A DNA stretch of 20,569 nucleotides, from positions 1 to 20,569 of the IMG/VR virus record IMGVR_UViG_3300032291_000530; one strand, 5' to 3'. The stretch comes from a virus. The translations under genes and the position numbers were made by a program. Below, in pieces: positions 14,179-20,569 of the stretch. Below the pieces are notes generated by a model. That model did no database searches. It had not been told where the DNA came from and was given only the letters and a program-made list of their open reading frames with translations. Each line of letters opens with the position of its first letter. Position 1 is the first letter of the stretch.

Positions 14179-16800
14179 CTATCGTGCAATAGAATATTTA
14201 AATGGGGATTCAGCAAAAGCCATATAGATTAAAGTTCCACCACTAGCGTTGTAATATGTAGAAGCATTACGAATCTTAAATCCGTTAGATAAGAAATCAA
14301 CACCATAGTTAGTTGTATCAACCGATTCTGTTGCAAAATTATTTGGTTGCAAAATTGCATTAGCTACATTGTATGTATTACGTTTTGAATCCATTACAAA
14401 CCAACCATCTACACCACTGCTTCTTTTAATCAAAATATAAGCAGGTCTAAACCCTGTATACACAAAAGGCCCATCAGCAGAACCATTGCCTGTGTAAGAG
14501 CCAAACGCAGAATACCCTGCTATGGGTGCAAAACAGTAGGCGACATAAGTTGAGCCGCTATTATTTACAGCAGTGTAATCTCCAAGAGAAAAAACTGTAC
14601 TTGATGCGGCAGTTGAATTCCACAGAACCGAAGCACCTGCATTTGAGTTTGAATCAGTATCATTTAAAATTAAACGCCCTGTACCCATCACAATTCCAAC
14701 ATGGCCAACTATCCAAGCACCATCAGCACCAGAAGCACTACGTTTCTTAATAATAAGCATGGATGGCGCAACACCCAAGCCATGACCCACAGTCGCATTA
14801 GCCCCTGTACCCGTGTAGGTAACAATCGAGAACCCACTTGTAGTGTTTGCGCTTACTGTTGAAGTGATTGACCCTGATGTGTTGGTTGAGCCAGCACCAT
14901 TGGCTTTCCATTGCCACCCAACATAAGTTGTACCAGAGCCATTTATATCTGCTTTAGCACCCATCGTAAAGCCATTTGAATTAAATGCAGTTAAAGCATC
15001 TGTATCTGTAACTTCAGCGTTTGTGTTGTTAGAAAAAATGGACTTATTAGTTCCACGAACCGCATCAAACAATAAATTGCTGTAACTAACGCTACGACCT
15101 TTAATCCATACCCAATCAGGTTGAAATGAGCCACTATTTGTAATCGATTGAGTTGAACCATTTCCTGTGTACAAATTTGCATCGTAGTATTTGTTAGCCT
15201 GAGTTGCACTTGTTGCACCAATGGTAGGCGTAGGCAAGTTCTGTGTGCAAAGTGCTTTGAAGCCTGATGGGGCTGTGTAGGCAAATGCTCGTTGACCGAA
15301 GTTCACAATTTGCGTATTTGTCGAGCCGTTGTAATAAACACCAAATTGTGGCAGTACAGTTACTCCAGTCAAACCTGTACTAAATGCAACACCTTGACTA
15401 GTGCCATTTTTGTAAAAAGTAATTGTTCCAGCAGTTAAATCTAATGCAATACCAATTACATCACCAGAACCATAAGTTGCACCATAGGCAGTTGAACTAG
15501 ATCCACCTTCACCTATTTTATAGCCTCTACCATCGTATACCCATATTCCATATTCTCCTGTTGAGTATGTAGAATCAACTTTTGTAGGTATTGCAACACC
15601 AACACAATAATATGTTCCTCCACCAGACATGGTGGATTCCCAATAAAATTTATCGGATGACATACCAATCGTTGCTTGAACATTTTTCCAGACAGAAGTG
15701 CCTGAAGTTGATGTTTCTAAATTTCCATTTGCAATGCTTGGCGAACTAAAAACATTAAGCGGATTCAGCGTAGCGTAGTTACCCCGCACAGTCCCACCCA
15801 CACCAGTATCAGTTCCATACGATGTTGGTGAATCTACAAGTGAATCATTCCCTGCACCCGCAGTCACGCTGAAGTTATTAGGTGTCCAGTTGTTGCCACT
15901 AAATGTGTAACTAACAGAAGCATTTGTGCTTGTTGCTGCTTGCGACAAAGTAACACTCAAAGTACCAGTAGCAGTTACATAAGTATTTGCAGGTATTCCA
16001 GTTCCAGTAACAATGTTCCCAACAGAAACACCTGTTAAGCTAACAACAGTCATTGTTGTTGAACTTGCTGTTGTGCTACCTGTGATTGCAACACCTGCTT
16101 GACCAGAATAGTCTTTACCAAGCGTTACAGGAGTTGTATTACTGTTATCTGAGAAGTTCAGATAGAAGCCGTTAGTGCCGTATGATCCTGAGTAGGCTTT
16201 AGGTTGCCATACGCCTGTTTGTGCGTTGGTTTCTCCAAAGGATGATGGGGTTAACTGCTGACCATCGATGAAGTTCACTTCGGTCATCAGCCCATTAAAA
16301 AATTCGGAAGGAGTAGGAGAAGCTCCAAGACCATGCACTACCGCCTGATTAAAACCTGTGTCTAAATTTTGGGTTGGGTATGTGGCAACAGAAAATGATG
16401 TTTGTTGTACGCCATTAACGTAAATTTTTGCCCGATCAGATGCAGTTGCCTGAGTCGTATCAATAGCAAATATAATGTGATACCAAGCACTTGGGTCTCT
16501 AAATATTGCCGTGGTTCGCAAGTCAGATGTATTTGTCGATCCATTATTAGTGTAAAACATCAAACTGTTATCTTCTACACGTAAACGAAGTGCTGTTTCA
16601 AGGCCAGAATTCACCCTCATAAAGTGTCCTTGACTAGCAAACGATCCTCGTTTAACCCATCCACTCCATGTCCATGTGCGTCTATTACCCGCACTTGCAG
16701 GAGTACGATTCAGATAAGCAGAGTCAGCACTATTAAAGCGCAAACTGCGTGAGATTTGATACGCTGCAGAGACTGAAGCTGTTTTACTTGCTGCAAACAT
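14179..16800 (-). CDS. Large multidomain tail fibre/surface protein with LamG and SPRY domains
   Basis: This is an 873-aa mosaic. Residues 15-220 form a LamG/concanavalin-like domain (SLRFNSADSAYLNRT, WTWSGWVKRG, WYHIIFAIDTT, IYVNGVQQT, FFNGLMTEVNFIDG). Residues about 235-301 are a small beta module (TGVSVGNIVTGTGIPANTYV) that appears inserted in a linker. Residues about 375-508 resemble SPRY (FYWESTMSG, YCVGVA, YGIWVYDGRGYKIG, GDVIGIALDLTAGTITFYKN, LPQFGVYYNG). The rest (510-873) is repeated beta-rich sequence (WVWIKGRS, GWQWKANG, MLIIKKRS, PAYILIKRS, FVMDSKRNTYN) ending FAESPFKYSIAR, as in many environmental phage surface proteins. Such domains bind glycans or proteins, so a receptor-binding or decoration role is likely. 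AGGA precedes the ATG. Confidence 0.8.
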   Translation of the reverse strand: MFAASKTASVSAAYQISRSLRFNSADSAYLNRTPASAGNRRTWTWSGWVKRGSFASQGHFMRVNSGLETALRLRVEDNSLMFYTNNGSTNTSDLRTTAIFRDPSAWYHIIFAIDTTQATASDRAKIYVNGVQQTSFSVATYPTQNLDTGFNQAVVHGLGASPTPSEFFNGLMTEVNFIDGQQLTPSSFGETNAQTGVWQPKAYSGSYGTNGFYLNFSDNSNTTPVTLGKDYSGQAGVAITGSTTASSTTMTVVSLTGVSVGNIVTGTGIPANTYVTATGTLSVTLSQAATSTNASVSYTFSGNNWTPNNFSVTAGAGNDSLVDSPTSYGTDTGVGGTVRGNYATLNPLNVFSSPSIANGNLETSTSGTSVWKNVQATIGMSSDKFYWESTMSGGGTYYCVGVAIPTKVDSTYSTGEYGIWVYDGRGYKIGEGGSSSTAYGATYGSGDVIGIALDLTAGTITFYKNGTSQGVAFSTGLTGVTVLPQFGVYYNGSTNTQIVNFGQRAFAYTAPSGFKALCTQNLPTPTIGATSATQANKYYDANLYTGNGSTQSITNSGSFQPDWVWIKGRSVSYSNLLFDAVRGTNKSIFSNNTNAEVTDTDALTAFNSNGFTMGAKADINGSGTTYVGWQWKANGAGSTNTSGSITSTVSANTTSGFSIVTYTGTGANATVGHGLGVAPSMLIIKKRSASGADGAWIVGHVGIVMGTGRLILNDTDSNSNAGASVLWNSTAASSTVFSLGDYTAVNNSGSTYVAYCFAPIAGYSAFGSYTGNGSADGPFVYTGFRPAYILIKRSSGVDGWFVMDSKRNTYNVANAILQPNNFATESVDTTNYGVDFLSNGFKIRNASTYYNASGGTLIYMAFAESPFKYSIAR

Positions 16801-16808
16801 TTCGGTCC

Positions 16809-17696
16809 TTATGGCGTGTAGTTTTGAGCTACAACAACACCATACCAGTTTGTTCCATCAGCAAAAAAACTCAGAATATCTTGTCTGCTTGCAGTAGATG
16901 TAATCGTTGGTGCAGTGCCGCCCGCCCATTTAACTGTTGACCAAGTAACTGTGCGTGATCCTGTGCCATCTTGTTTTAAGAACATGATGAAAGACTTACC
17001 GCTAGTAGCAGTTGGCATAGTGATAGTTGCATTGCCTGTCAGGGTAATGATTTGTACTGTGCCGTTGGTTAGAGCTAAAGTAATAGCAGTAGAACTATTC
17101 GCTGTGAATGGAGTCTCTACATAGTTGGTTACTGTTGGATTTGTTAATGCGGGTGCGCTATTAAATACCAAAACACCAGATCCAGTTTCATCAGAAACAA
17201 CTGATATTAAATTGGCACTTGTTGGTGTTCCTAACCAAGTCGCTACATTAGTTCCTAAACCAGATACGCCAGTAGATATTGGCAAACCAGTAGCATTGGT
17301 TAACGTACCACTTTGTGGCGTACCAAGAATTGGAGTTGTTAACGTAGGGCTTGTTAAAGTCTTGTTTGTCAGAGTCTGTGTAGAATCTGAAAGAACAGAT
17401 TTATCAGCAGGGTATGTTACAAACACATCTTTAGAACCTGCCGCAAACACAACCTTTGCATCTGCATTGCTAGACTGCAATACAGTAGTTCTGGCAAGAG
17501 TTAATCCATCGCCAGATAGCGTACCAAGGCCAACTTCGTAATCAGATCCTAAAGATACTGCATAGTAAGTTGTATTGCTATTGCCAACGCCAGAAGAGAA
17601 TGTCTGGAAGCCGCTTACCGCACCACCAAGCACAAAATCACTTGTGCCTGTTGTGGTAGTAGTTTCCTTTACCCGATCAGCAAGTACAAGTGCCAT
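16809..17696 (-). CDS. Tail fibre/tip structural protein, 295 aa
   Basis: The N-terminus ([20 protein letters not shown], then [17 protein letters not shown]) is a widespread virion-protein opening that forms a beta sandwich up to about residue 105. A linker of Thr-rich repeats follows ([41 protein letters not shown]; about 109-190). A C-terminal knob contains [29 protein letters not shown] and [14 protein letters not shown], a domain often found at phage fibre ends. Part of the linker matches the 130-aa fibre gene at 12.8 kb. There is no enzymatic motif. It sits between the Gp80-like 130-aa gene and the LamG/SPRY gene. The start lacks a strong ribosome site and is probably coupled to the upstream stop 2 bases away. 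Confidence 0.7.
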   Translation of the reverse strand: MALVLADRVKETTTTTGTSDFVLGGAVSGFQTFSSGVGNSNTTYYAVSLGSDYEVGLGTLSGDGLTLARTTVLQSSNADAKVVFAAGSKDVFVTYPADKSVLSDSTQTLTNKTLTSPTLTTPILGTPQSGTLTNATGLPISTGVSGLGTNVATWLGTPTSANLISVVSDETGSGVLVFNSAPALTNPTVTNYVETPFTANSSTAITLALTNGTVQIITLTGNATITMPTATSGKSFIMFLKQDGTGSRTVTWSTVKWAGGTAPTITSTASRQDILSFFADGTNWYGVVVAQNYTP

Positions 17697-17698
17697 GA

Positions 17699-18091
17699 TT
17701 AACTCAATGTAATGTCTAAATCACCTGCAGGGATGCGGAAAATATCGCCTGTGTCAATAGTTTTGTTAACAGTCAAATCTGCCCAAGCTAATAGGTTTCC
17801 TGACGTAGAAGCATCAAAAATACCTACTGCTACCACAGTACCCCAAGAGGCAGTAGCCGCAGGGAATTCAACTGCAGCAGAGTTTGTAGCGATTGTTGTA
17901 GTCCCGCTAACAGTAAATGCTACAGAAGTACGTGCATAACCATTACCAGTTATTTGAGTGCCACCACCCGCATCAGTTGGGGCGGCAGTATACAAAGCAA
18001 CATACAAAGTAGTTGCAGGTGTATAACTAGTGTTTGTAAAAGCGTGTTTTAGAAGCTTATCTTCTAAATAATCTGAGAATGAACCAGCCAT
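17699..18091 (-). CDS. Tail fibre-like virion protein, 130 aa
   Basis: The sequence [20 protein letters not shown], then [20 protein letters not shown], matches a common small phage virion protein in which a short helix is followed by a beta sandwich. [10 protein letters not shown] and the late [17 protein letters not shown] are the recognisable parts. It ends in [15 protein letters not shown], typical of the family. These proteins are usually annotated as tail fibre or minor structural protein, and their exact role is unknown. A GGGG ribosome site precedes the ATG. The gene is 3 bases downstream of the adaptor gene and starts the fibre block. Confidence 0.75.
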   Translation of the reverse strand: MAGSFSDYLEDKLLKHAFTNTSYTPATTLYVALYTAAPTDAGGGTQITGNGYARTSVAFTVSGTTTIATNSAAVEFPAATASWGTVVAVGIFDASTSGNLLAWADLTVNKTIDTGDIFRIPAGDLDITLS

Positions 18092-18094
18092 TTT

Positions 18095-18715
18095 TTACCC
18101 CAAAGATCGGGCACGAACAATAGGAGTAGAAGCCACAGATGCCCTTTGATCTGCAACCTCTATGTCGCCCAAGGAGTTTGTGTATAACGCACTCCATGTG
18201 GCAAGACGCTCATCATCTTTCAAATATGGAGTTGCCTCAATCAATGCACCATATAAGTACAAGTCTGGGGCATAAGTAAGAAGCCAGTTGCTTGTGTTTG
18301 AATCACTCAATACAGGAATCTTACCATAATAGGTCAGTTCACCCGTATAACCAGTATCAGGAGTTGGTATCACTTCAATCTGCGTACCAATGATTGTGAA
18401 AAACTGAGGCTTTCCAACAGAAATATAAAGATTCTGGGAGCTGTAGTCACCTTGATTCATAGTGAGATACTGCAAATAAGTGATTGGATTTGTATTTAAC
18501 TGAAACTCTTTAGCCTGAAGAAAGTCTCCAGGGAAGGCAAAATACTGAGTATCTAAAGTGGCAGTAGCCCTCTTTACCATCTGACGAACACGCAATTTAC
18601 GATTAAATTTTGCTTCTGCCAAACTAATAAATGACGGGATAATTGAAGTCAAGTCATCCCGATTAAGATAATCAGCAATGGTTGTCTTCAGTCCACTATA
18701 GGTATCAAGTGCCAT
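18095..18715 (-). CDS. Head-tail adaptor protein (SU10 adaptor-like)
   Basis: The 206-aa protein has N-terminal helices (TYSGLKTTIADYLNRDDLTS, SFISLAEAKFNRKLRVRQM, about 4-45). A beta-rich part follows (FAFPGDFLQAKEFQLNT, FFTIIGTQIEVIPTP, GELTYYGKIPVLSDS), then C-terminal helices (LYLYGALIEATPYLKDDERL, WSALYTNSLGDIEVAD). This order, including the LY-YGAL-x-EA-PYL-D-D pattern, is that of adaptor/connector proteins of short-tailed phages that sit below the portal ring. The ATG lies inside the glycosyltransferase gene (11-base overlap), with GGGA upstream. Position after the capsid genes and before the tail genes agrees with the role. Confidence 0.75.
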   Translation of the reverse strand: MALDTYSGLKTTIADYLNRDDLTSIIPSFISLAEAKFNRKLRVRQMVKRATATLDTQYFAFPGDFLQAKEFQLNTNPITYLQYLTMNQGDYSSQNLYISVGKPQFFTIIGTQIEVIPTPDTGYTGELTYYGKIPVLSDSNTSNWLLTYAPDLYLYGALIEATPYLKDDERLATWSALYTNSLGDIEVADQRASVASTPIVRARSLG

Positions 18716-19370
18716 TTTCTACATCCCTACACGCTAGTGTATGCTCATGTTTGTATTCAAATGTTCCAATATGGAAGATCTGTTTTGAGAGATCTTGATC
18801 CACATAAGTTTTATGCCCATTCTGGGCGGCTCTACGGCAAAACCATACATCTTCACCAATGTAGTCTTCCGCAGCAGGAACCCAAGGGATAGCAAACCAA
18901 GGATATTCCATAGATTTATAGACTTCGGATTTGACAAGCATTACGCCCATCCCGCAGTAGTCTACTTCAACAAGTCCTGTTGAATCGTCCTCAGTATATA
19001 CCCGATTGATAAAAGTTGCATCCATATCTGGAGTATTTTTCTTTACCGCAATAGGTTCTGTAGGGAATCTACGTTTGGCATAGTTTCCACAAACAATACC
19101 CGTGTCATGTTTCAATAAGCGAATAATTGAGTCCTTTGGGAATCTCATATCGCTATCTAGCCATAATGTATGCGTACATCCCGCCTCAACTGCATCCCTA
19201 GCTAGGTCCTGACGTTGTGCTGACAACAAAGTGCCAGAACTGGTGTAAATCACTACTTTATGATTTGATGTACCTACTGTAAATCCAACTAGTCTAGCCA
19301 AATCAAAAGCAAATCCAGAGTTAACAAAATCCCGTGTTGGAACCAAAATTCCAATGGTCTTACTATCCAT
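18705..19370 (-). CDS. GT-A-like glycosyltransferase
   Basis: The 221-aa protein begins with a Rossmann-like strand (KTIGILVPTRDFVNS) and contains LLSAQRQDLARDAVEAGCTH followed by LWLDSDMRF. The DSD at 72-74 is the DxD-type metal and nucleotide-sugar binding motif of GT-A enzymes. CGNYAKRRFP and VDYCGMGVMLVKSEVY (about 137-152) follow, and a GEDVWFCRRAAQNGHKTYVD stretch (about 173-192) carries the acidic E-D-x-x-F type motif seen near the acceptor site. Length is near the minimum for one GT-A domain. Being encoded between capsid and adaptor genes, it could glycosylate virion proteins or host surface during infection. Donor and acceptor are unknown. It shares one base with the preceding stop (TAATG). 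Confidence 0.8.
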   Translation of the reverse strand: MDSKTIGILVPTRDFVNSGFAFDLARLVGFTVGTSNHKVVIYTSSGTLLSAQRQDLARDAVEAGCTHTLWLDSDMRFPKDSIIRLLKHDTGIVCGNYAKRRFPTEPIAVKKNTPDMDATFINRVYTEDDSTGLVEVDYCGMGVMLVKSEVYKSMEYPWFAIPWVPAAEDYIGEDVWFCRRAAQNGHKTYVDQDLSKQIFHIGTFEYKHEHTLACRDVENGT

Positions 19371-19684
19371 TAAACTTCTCCAGGTCTTGTGCGAAATGCA
19401 CGATTATCAGGGTCATTGAGCCATCGTTTCATGTAGGCTTGGTCATCAAGCTTACCTTCTGCCTTCATTTGATAATACAAAGCCATAGGAATGGATGCAA
19501 CATGGTGCATATCACCCTTCCAATTAGCCTTCTCATCAAACGAATTAAATCGTTCTTTGTTTGCTTCTACTACATTTGTAGCATCAATAATTGTCTGAAT
19601 GGTTGCCTCATCTTTATTAGCATCGTAATGCCAAACTTTCTGAGTCCCCATCTCTAGGTTTGTATCAAAGATTTTTGTAGTCAT
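19370..19684 (-). CDS. Hypothetical 104-aa protein next to the capsid gene
   Basis: No family is recognised. The protein is soluble and polar, with two likely helices (TIQTIIDATNVVEANKERF, about 28-47, and SIPMALYYQMKAEGKLDD, about 64-81) and a basic end NRAFRTRPGEV. The stretch WKGDMHHVASIP carries adjacent His residues but no complete metal motif. The ATG (19684-19682) directly follows the T run of the capsid-gene terminator and has no Shine-Dalgarno within reach. A later in-frame Met at residue 12 has no better site. Location right after the major capsid gene suggests a small head or completion protein, which is inference. Confidence 0.65.
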   Translation of the reverse strand: MTTKIFDTNLEMGTQKVWHYDANKDEATIQTIIDATNVVEANKERFNSFDEKANWKGDMHHVASIPMALYYQMKAEGKLDDQAYMKRWLNDPDNRAFRTRPGEV

Positions 19685-19714
19685 AAAAAAAGGGGTGGGT
19701 TATTAGCCCACCCC
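19685..19714 (-). terminator. Intrinsic terminator after the major capsid gene
   Basis: On the minus strand a GC-rich stem GGGGTGGG (19714-19707) pairs with CCCACCCC (19699-19692). The loop is short (about 7 bases, with a possible extra G-T pair), and seven T residues follow (19691-19685). This is a textbook rho-independent terminator 12 bases after the capsid stop codon. It should end most capsid transcripts and leave reduced read-through into the downstream genes. Confidence 0.9.
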
Positions 19715-19726
19715 GTTGTCTTCAGA

Positions 19727-20569
19727 TTAGGTCTGAATTGTTGAGTTCAAGTCATAGACAGCGCCATGAGCTTTCTCGTTCTTGATCTTCAAGCCCCACT
19801 CACACAAAAGCATACGCTTCTCGGCATCACCTGTCTTAGCCAGTTCAACTGTCTGGAAGGGACGCAGGAAAGCAACGCTTGCGTACTCGGGATCAAGCAC
19901 AAAAACATCACGCTCACGTTGGAAGCGGTTGGCAACAATGCTCACGTTACCAAAGTCGGAAACATAAATGTCTGCGGCTCCGATAATTGTGGAAGGCTTA
20001 GGACCTGTAACATTGAAACGCTGACCAGCAATACCAGCCATCTTAGACAAGTTCTGCTTGTTAACAGGACCAGCCATAACGATAGATGGTGAGCCGCCTT
20101 CTGTCCACACCTTCTGAATTACGTCTTTCAGCAATGTTTCGCTGAATGAACGCAAGTTAGTAGTTGTAGCATCAGTACGAGCCGCATCAGGAATGGTTGT
20201 GTATGAAGGATCACCACCACCAGAACCTTCGTTTGTATTGGTCTTCAAGAAGGCCAACAAAGCGCCTGTTTTACGGGCAGATGACGTAGAACCAGCGGCA
20301 GCGGCTTGGTTAGCCAACATTGTGGCCTCCATGTCACGCTTAATTTCCGCAGATTTTTTAGCCATTTGGTAACTCAGCTCGGAGCGACGACCTGCCTTGT
20401 CAACCGCTTCCAATGTACCAGCAATGATTACATCCTTACGGCTAATCTGGGTGTAGTTGCCCAAACGAACTGTAGCTGTAACTGCTGTGAAAGAGGTGAT
20501 GTCATCGCCCTCGATCTGTGCATTAGTTGTGATTGCAGCAGCCAAATCATCAGTCTGCCATTCAAAGAA
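19727..20569 (-). CDS. Major capsid protein, SU10/DUF5309 family (5' end outside window)
   Basis: The frame is open to the right edge, beginning FFEWQTDDLAAAITTNAQ. No start codon is reached in a sensible place, so the first few residues lie outside the window. A TTG at 20545 is internal and not the start. 280 residues are visible. Family features are TAVTATVRLGNYTQISRKDV and GTLEAVDKAGRRSELSYQMA (N-arm and E-loop region), KSAEIKRDMEATML helix, NLRSFSETLLKDVIQKVW, an IYVSDFGNVSIVANRF strand pair and the C-terminal DPEYASVAFLRPFQTVELAK, then RMLLCEWGLKIKNEKAHGAV. This matches the HK97-fold major capsid proteins of the SU10 type that form the icosahedral shell. It ends at TAG/TAA-type stop 19727-19729, followed by the terminator. 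Confidence 0.9.
   Translation of the reverse strand, partial: FFEWQTDDLAAAITTNAQIEGDDITSFTAVTATVRLGNYTQISRKDVIIAGTLEAVDKAGRRSELSYQMAKKSAEIKRDMEATMLANQAAAAGSTSSARKTGALLAFLKTNTNEGSGGGDPSYTTIPDAARTDATTTNLRSFSETLLKDVIQKVWTEGGSPSIVMAGPVNKQNLSKMAGIAGQRFNVTGPKPSTIIGAADIYVSDFGNVSIVANRFQRERDVFVLDPEYASVAFLRPFQTVELAKTGDAEKRMLLCEWGLKIKNEKAHGAVYDLNSTIQT

Noticed and set aside
17125-17541. 138-aa open frame on the plus strand opposite the 295-aa fibre gene
   Set aside because: It has the same Pro/Val-rich antisense pattern as above, and it lies wholly inside a supported gene on the other strand.
20543-20545. TTG as the start of the major capsid protein
   Set aside because: The frame continues to the window edge with sequence (EWQTDDL) typical of the family N-terminus, so the gene is cut by the window.
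1-20569. tRNA genes, integrase, attachment sites or insertion sequences
   Set aside because: I saw no cloverleaf with TTCGA-type arm in the gaps, and no recombinase or transposase motifs. Gaps between genes are mostly under 40 bases, so there is no room for these.

Overview
The window looks like the late (virion and lysis) region of a tailed double-stranded DNA phage with a short, podovirus-type tail, probably an environmental (aquatic) phage of a Gram-negative bacterium. The grounds are an SU10/DUF5309-type major capsid protein, an adaptor protein, a long run of fibre-like genes, no tape-measure gene, three consecutive proteins resembling ejection (internal virion) proteins, and a lysis cluster. 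Base composition is AT-leaning throughout. There is no integrase, tRNA, CRISPR array, insertion sequence or bacterial housekeeping gene. The host cannot be named from this window.

Layout. Almost everything is on the minus strand, so transcription of the late block runs from right to left. From the right edge: the C-terminal ~280 residues of the major capsid protein, a strong intrinsic terminator, a 104-aa unknown protein, a GT-A-like glycosyltransferase, a head-tail adaptor, then about 7 kb of fibre and surface-structure genes (18.1-11.0 kb). These include a LamG/SPRY mosaic of 873 aa, a fibre-assembly-like protein, a polyglycine-rich adhesin and a small XhlA-like membrane protein. Next come a probable tail hub protein, a helical unknown, and three probable ejection proteins, the last with an N-terminal lytic transglycosylase domain. 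The lysis cluster (3.8-1.9 kb) has several small membrane or secreted proteins, a 3-TM holin and a GH24 endolysin. A putative Zn peptidase, an HTH-metallophosphoesterase fusion and a 47-aa two-helix membrane protein end the block. Portal and terminase are not seen and presumably lie beyond the right edge.

At the left edge the direction reverses. A truncated MazG-like pyrophosphohydrolase and a 69-aa unknown lie on the plus strand, and their operon meets the late operon tail-to-tail with a single base between the two stop codons.

Two very small membrane-protein genes are easy to miss: 383-526 (TTG start) and 3701-3793 (30 aa). Both are joined to a neighbour by a 3-4 base start/stop overlap. 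Several start codons were reassigned from overlap and Shine-Dalgarno evidence (3704, 9028, 9500, 13661). The points most worth a second look are these micro-genes, the 11/22-residue repeat in an ejection-type protein, the terminator that abuts the next start codon after the capsid gene, the apparent domain insertion in the 873-aa fibre protein, and the surplus of holin-like proteins.
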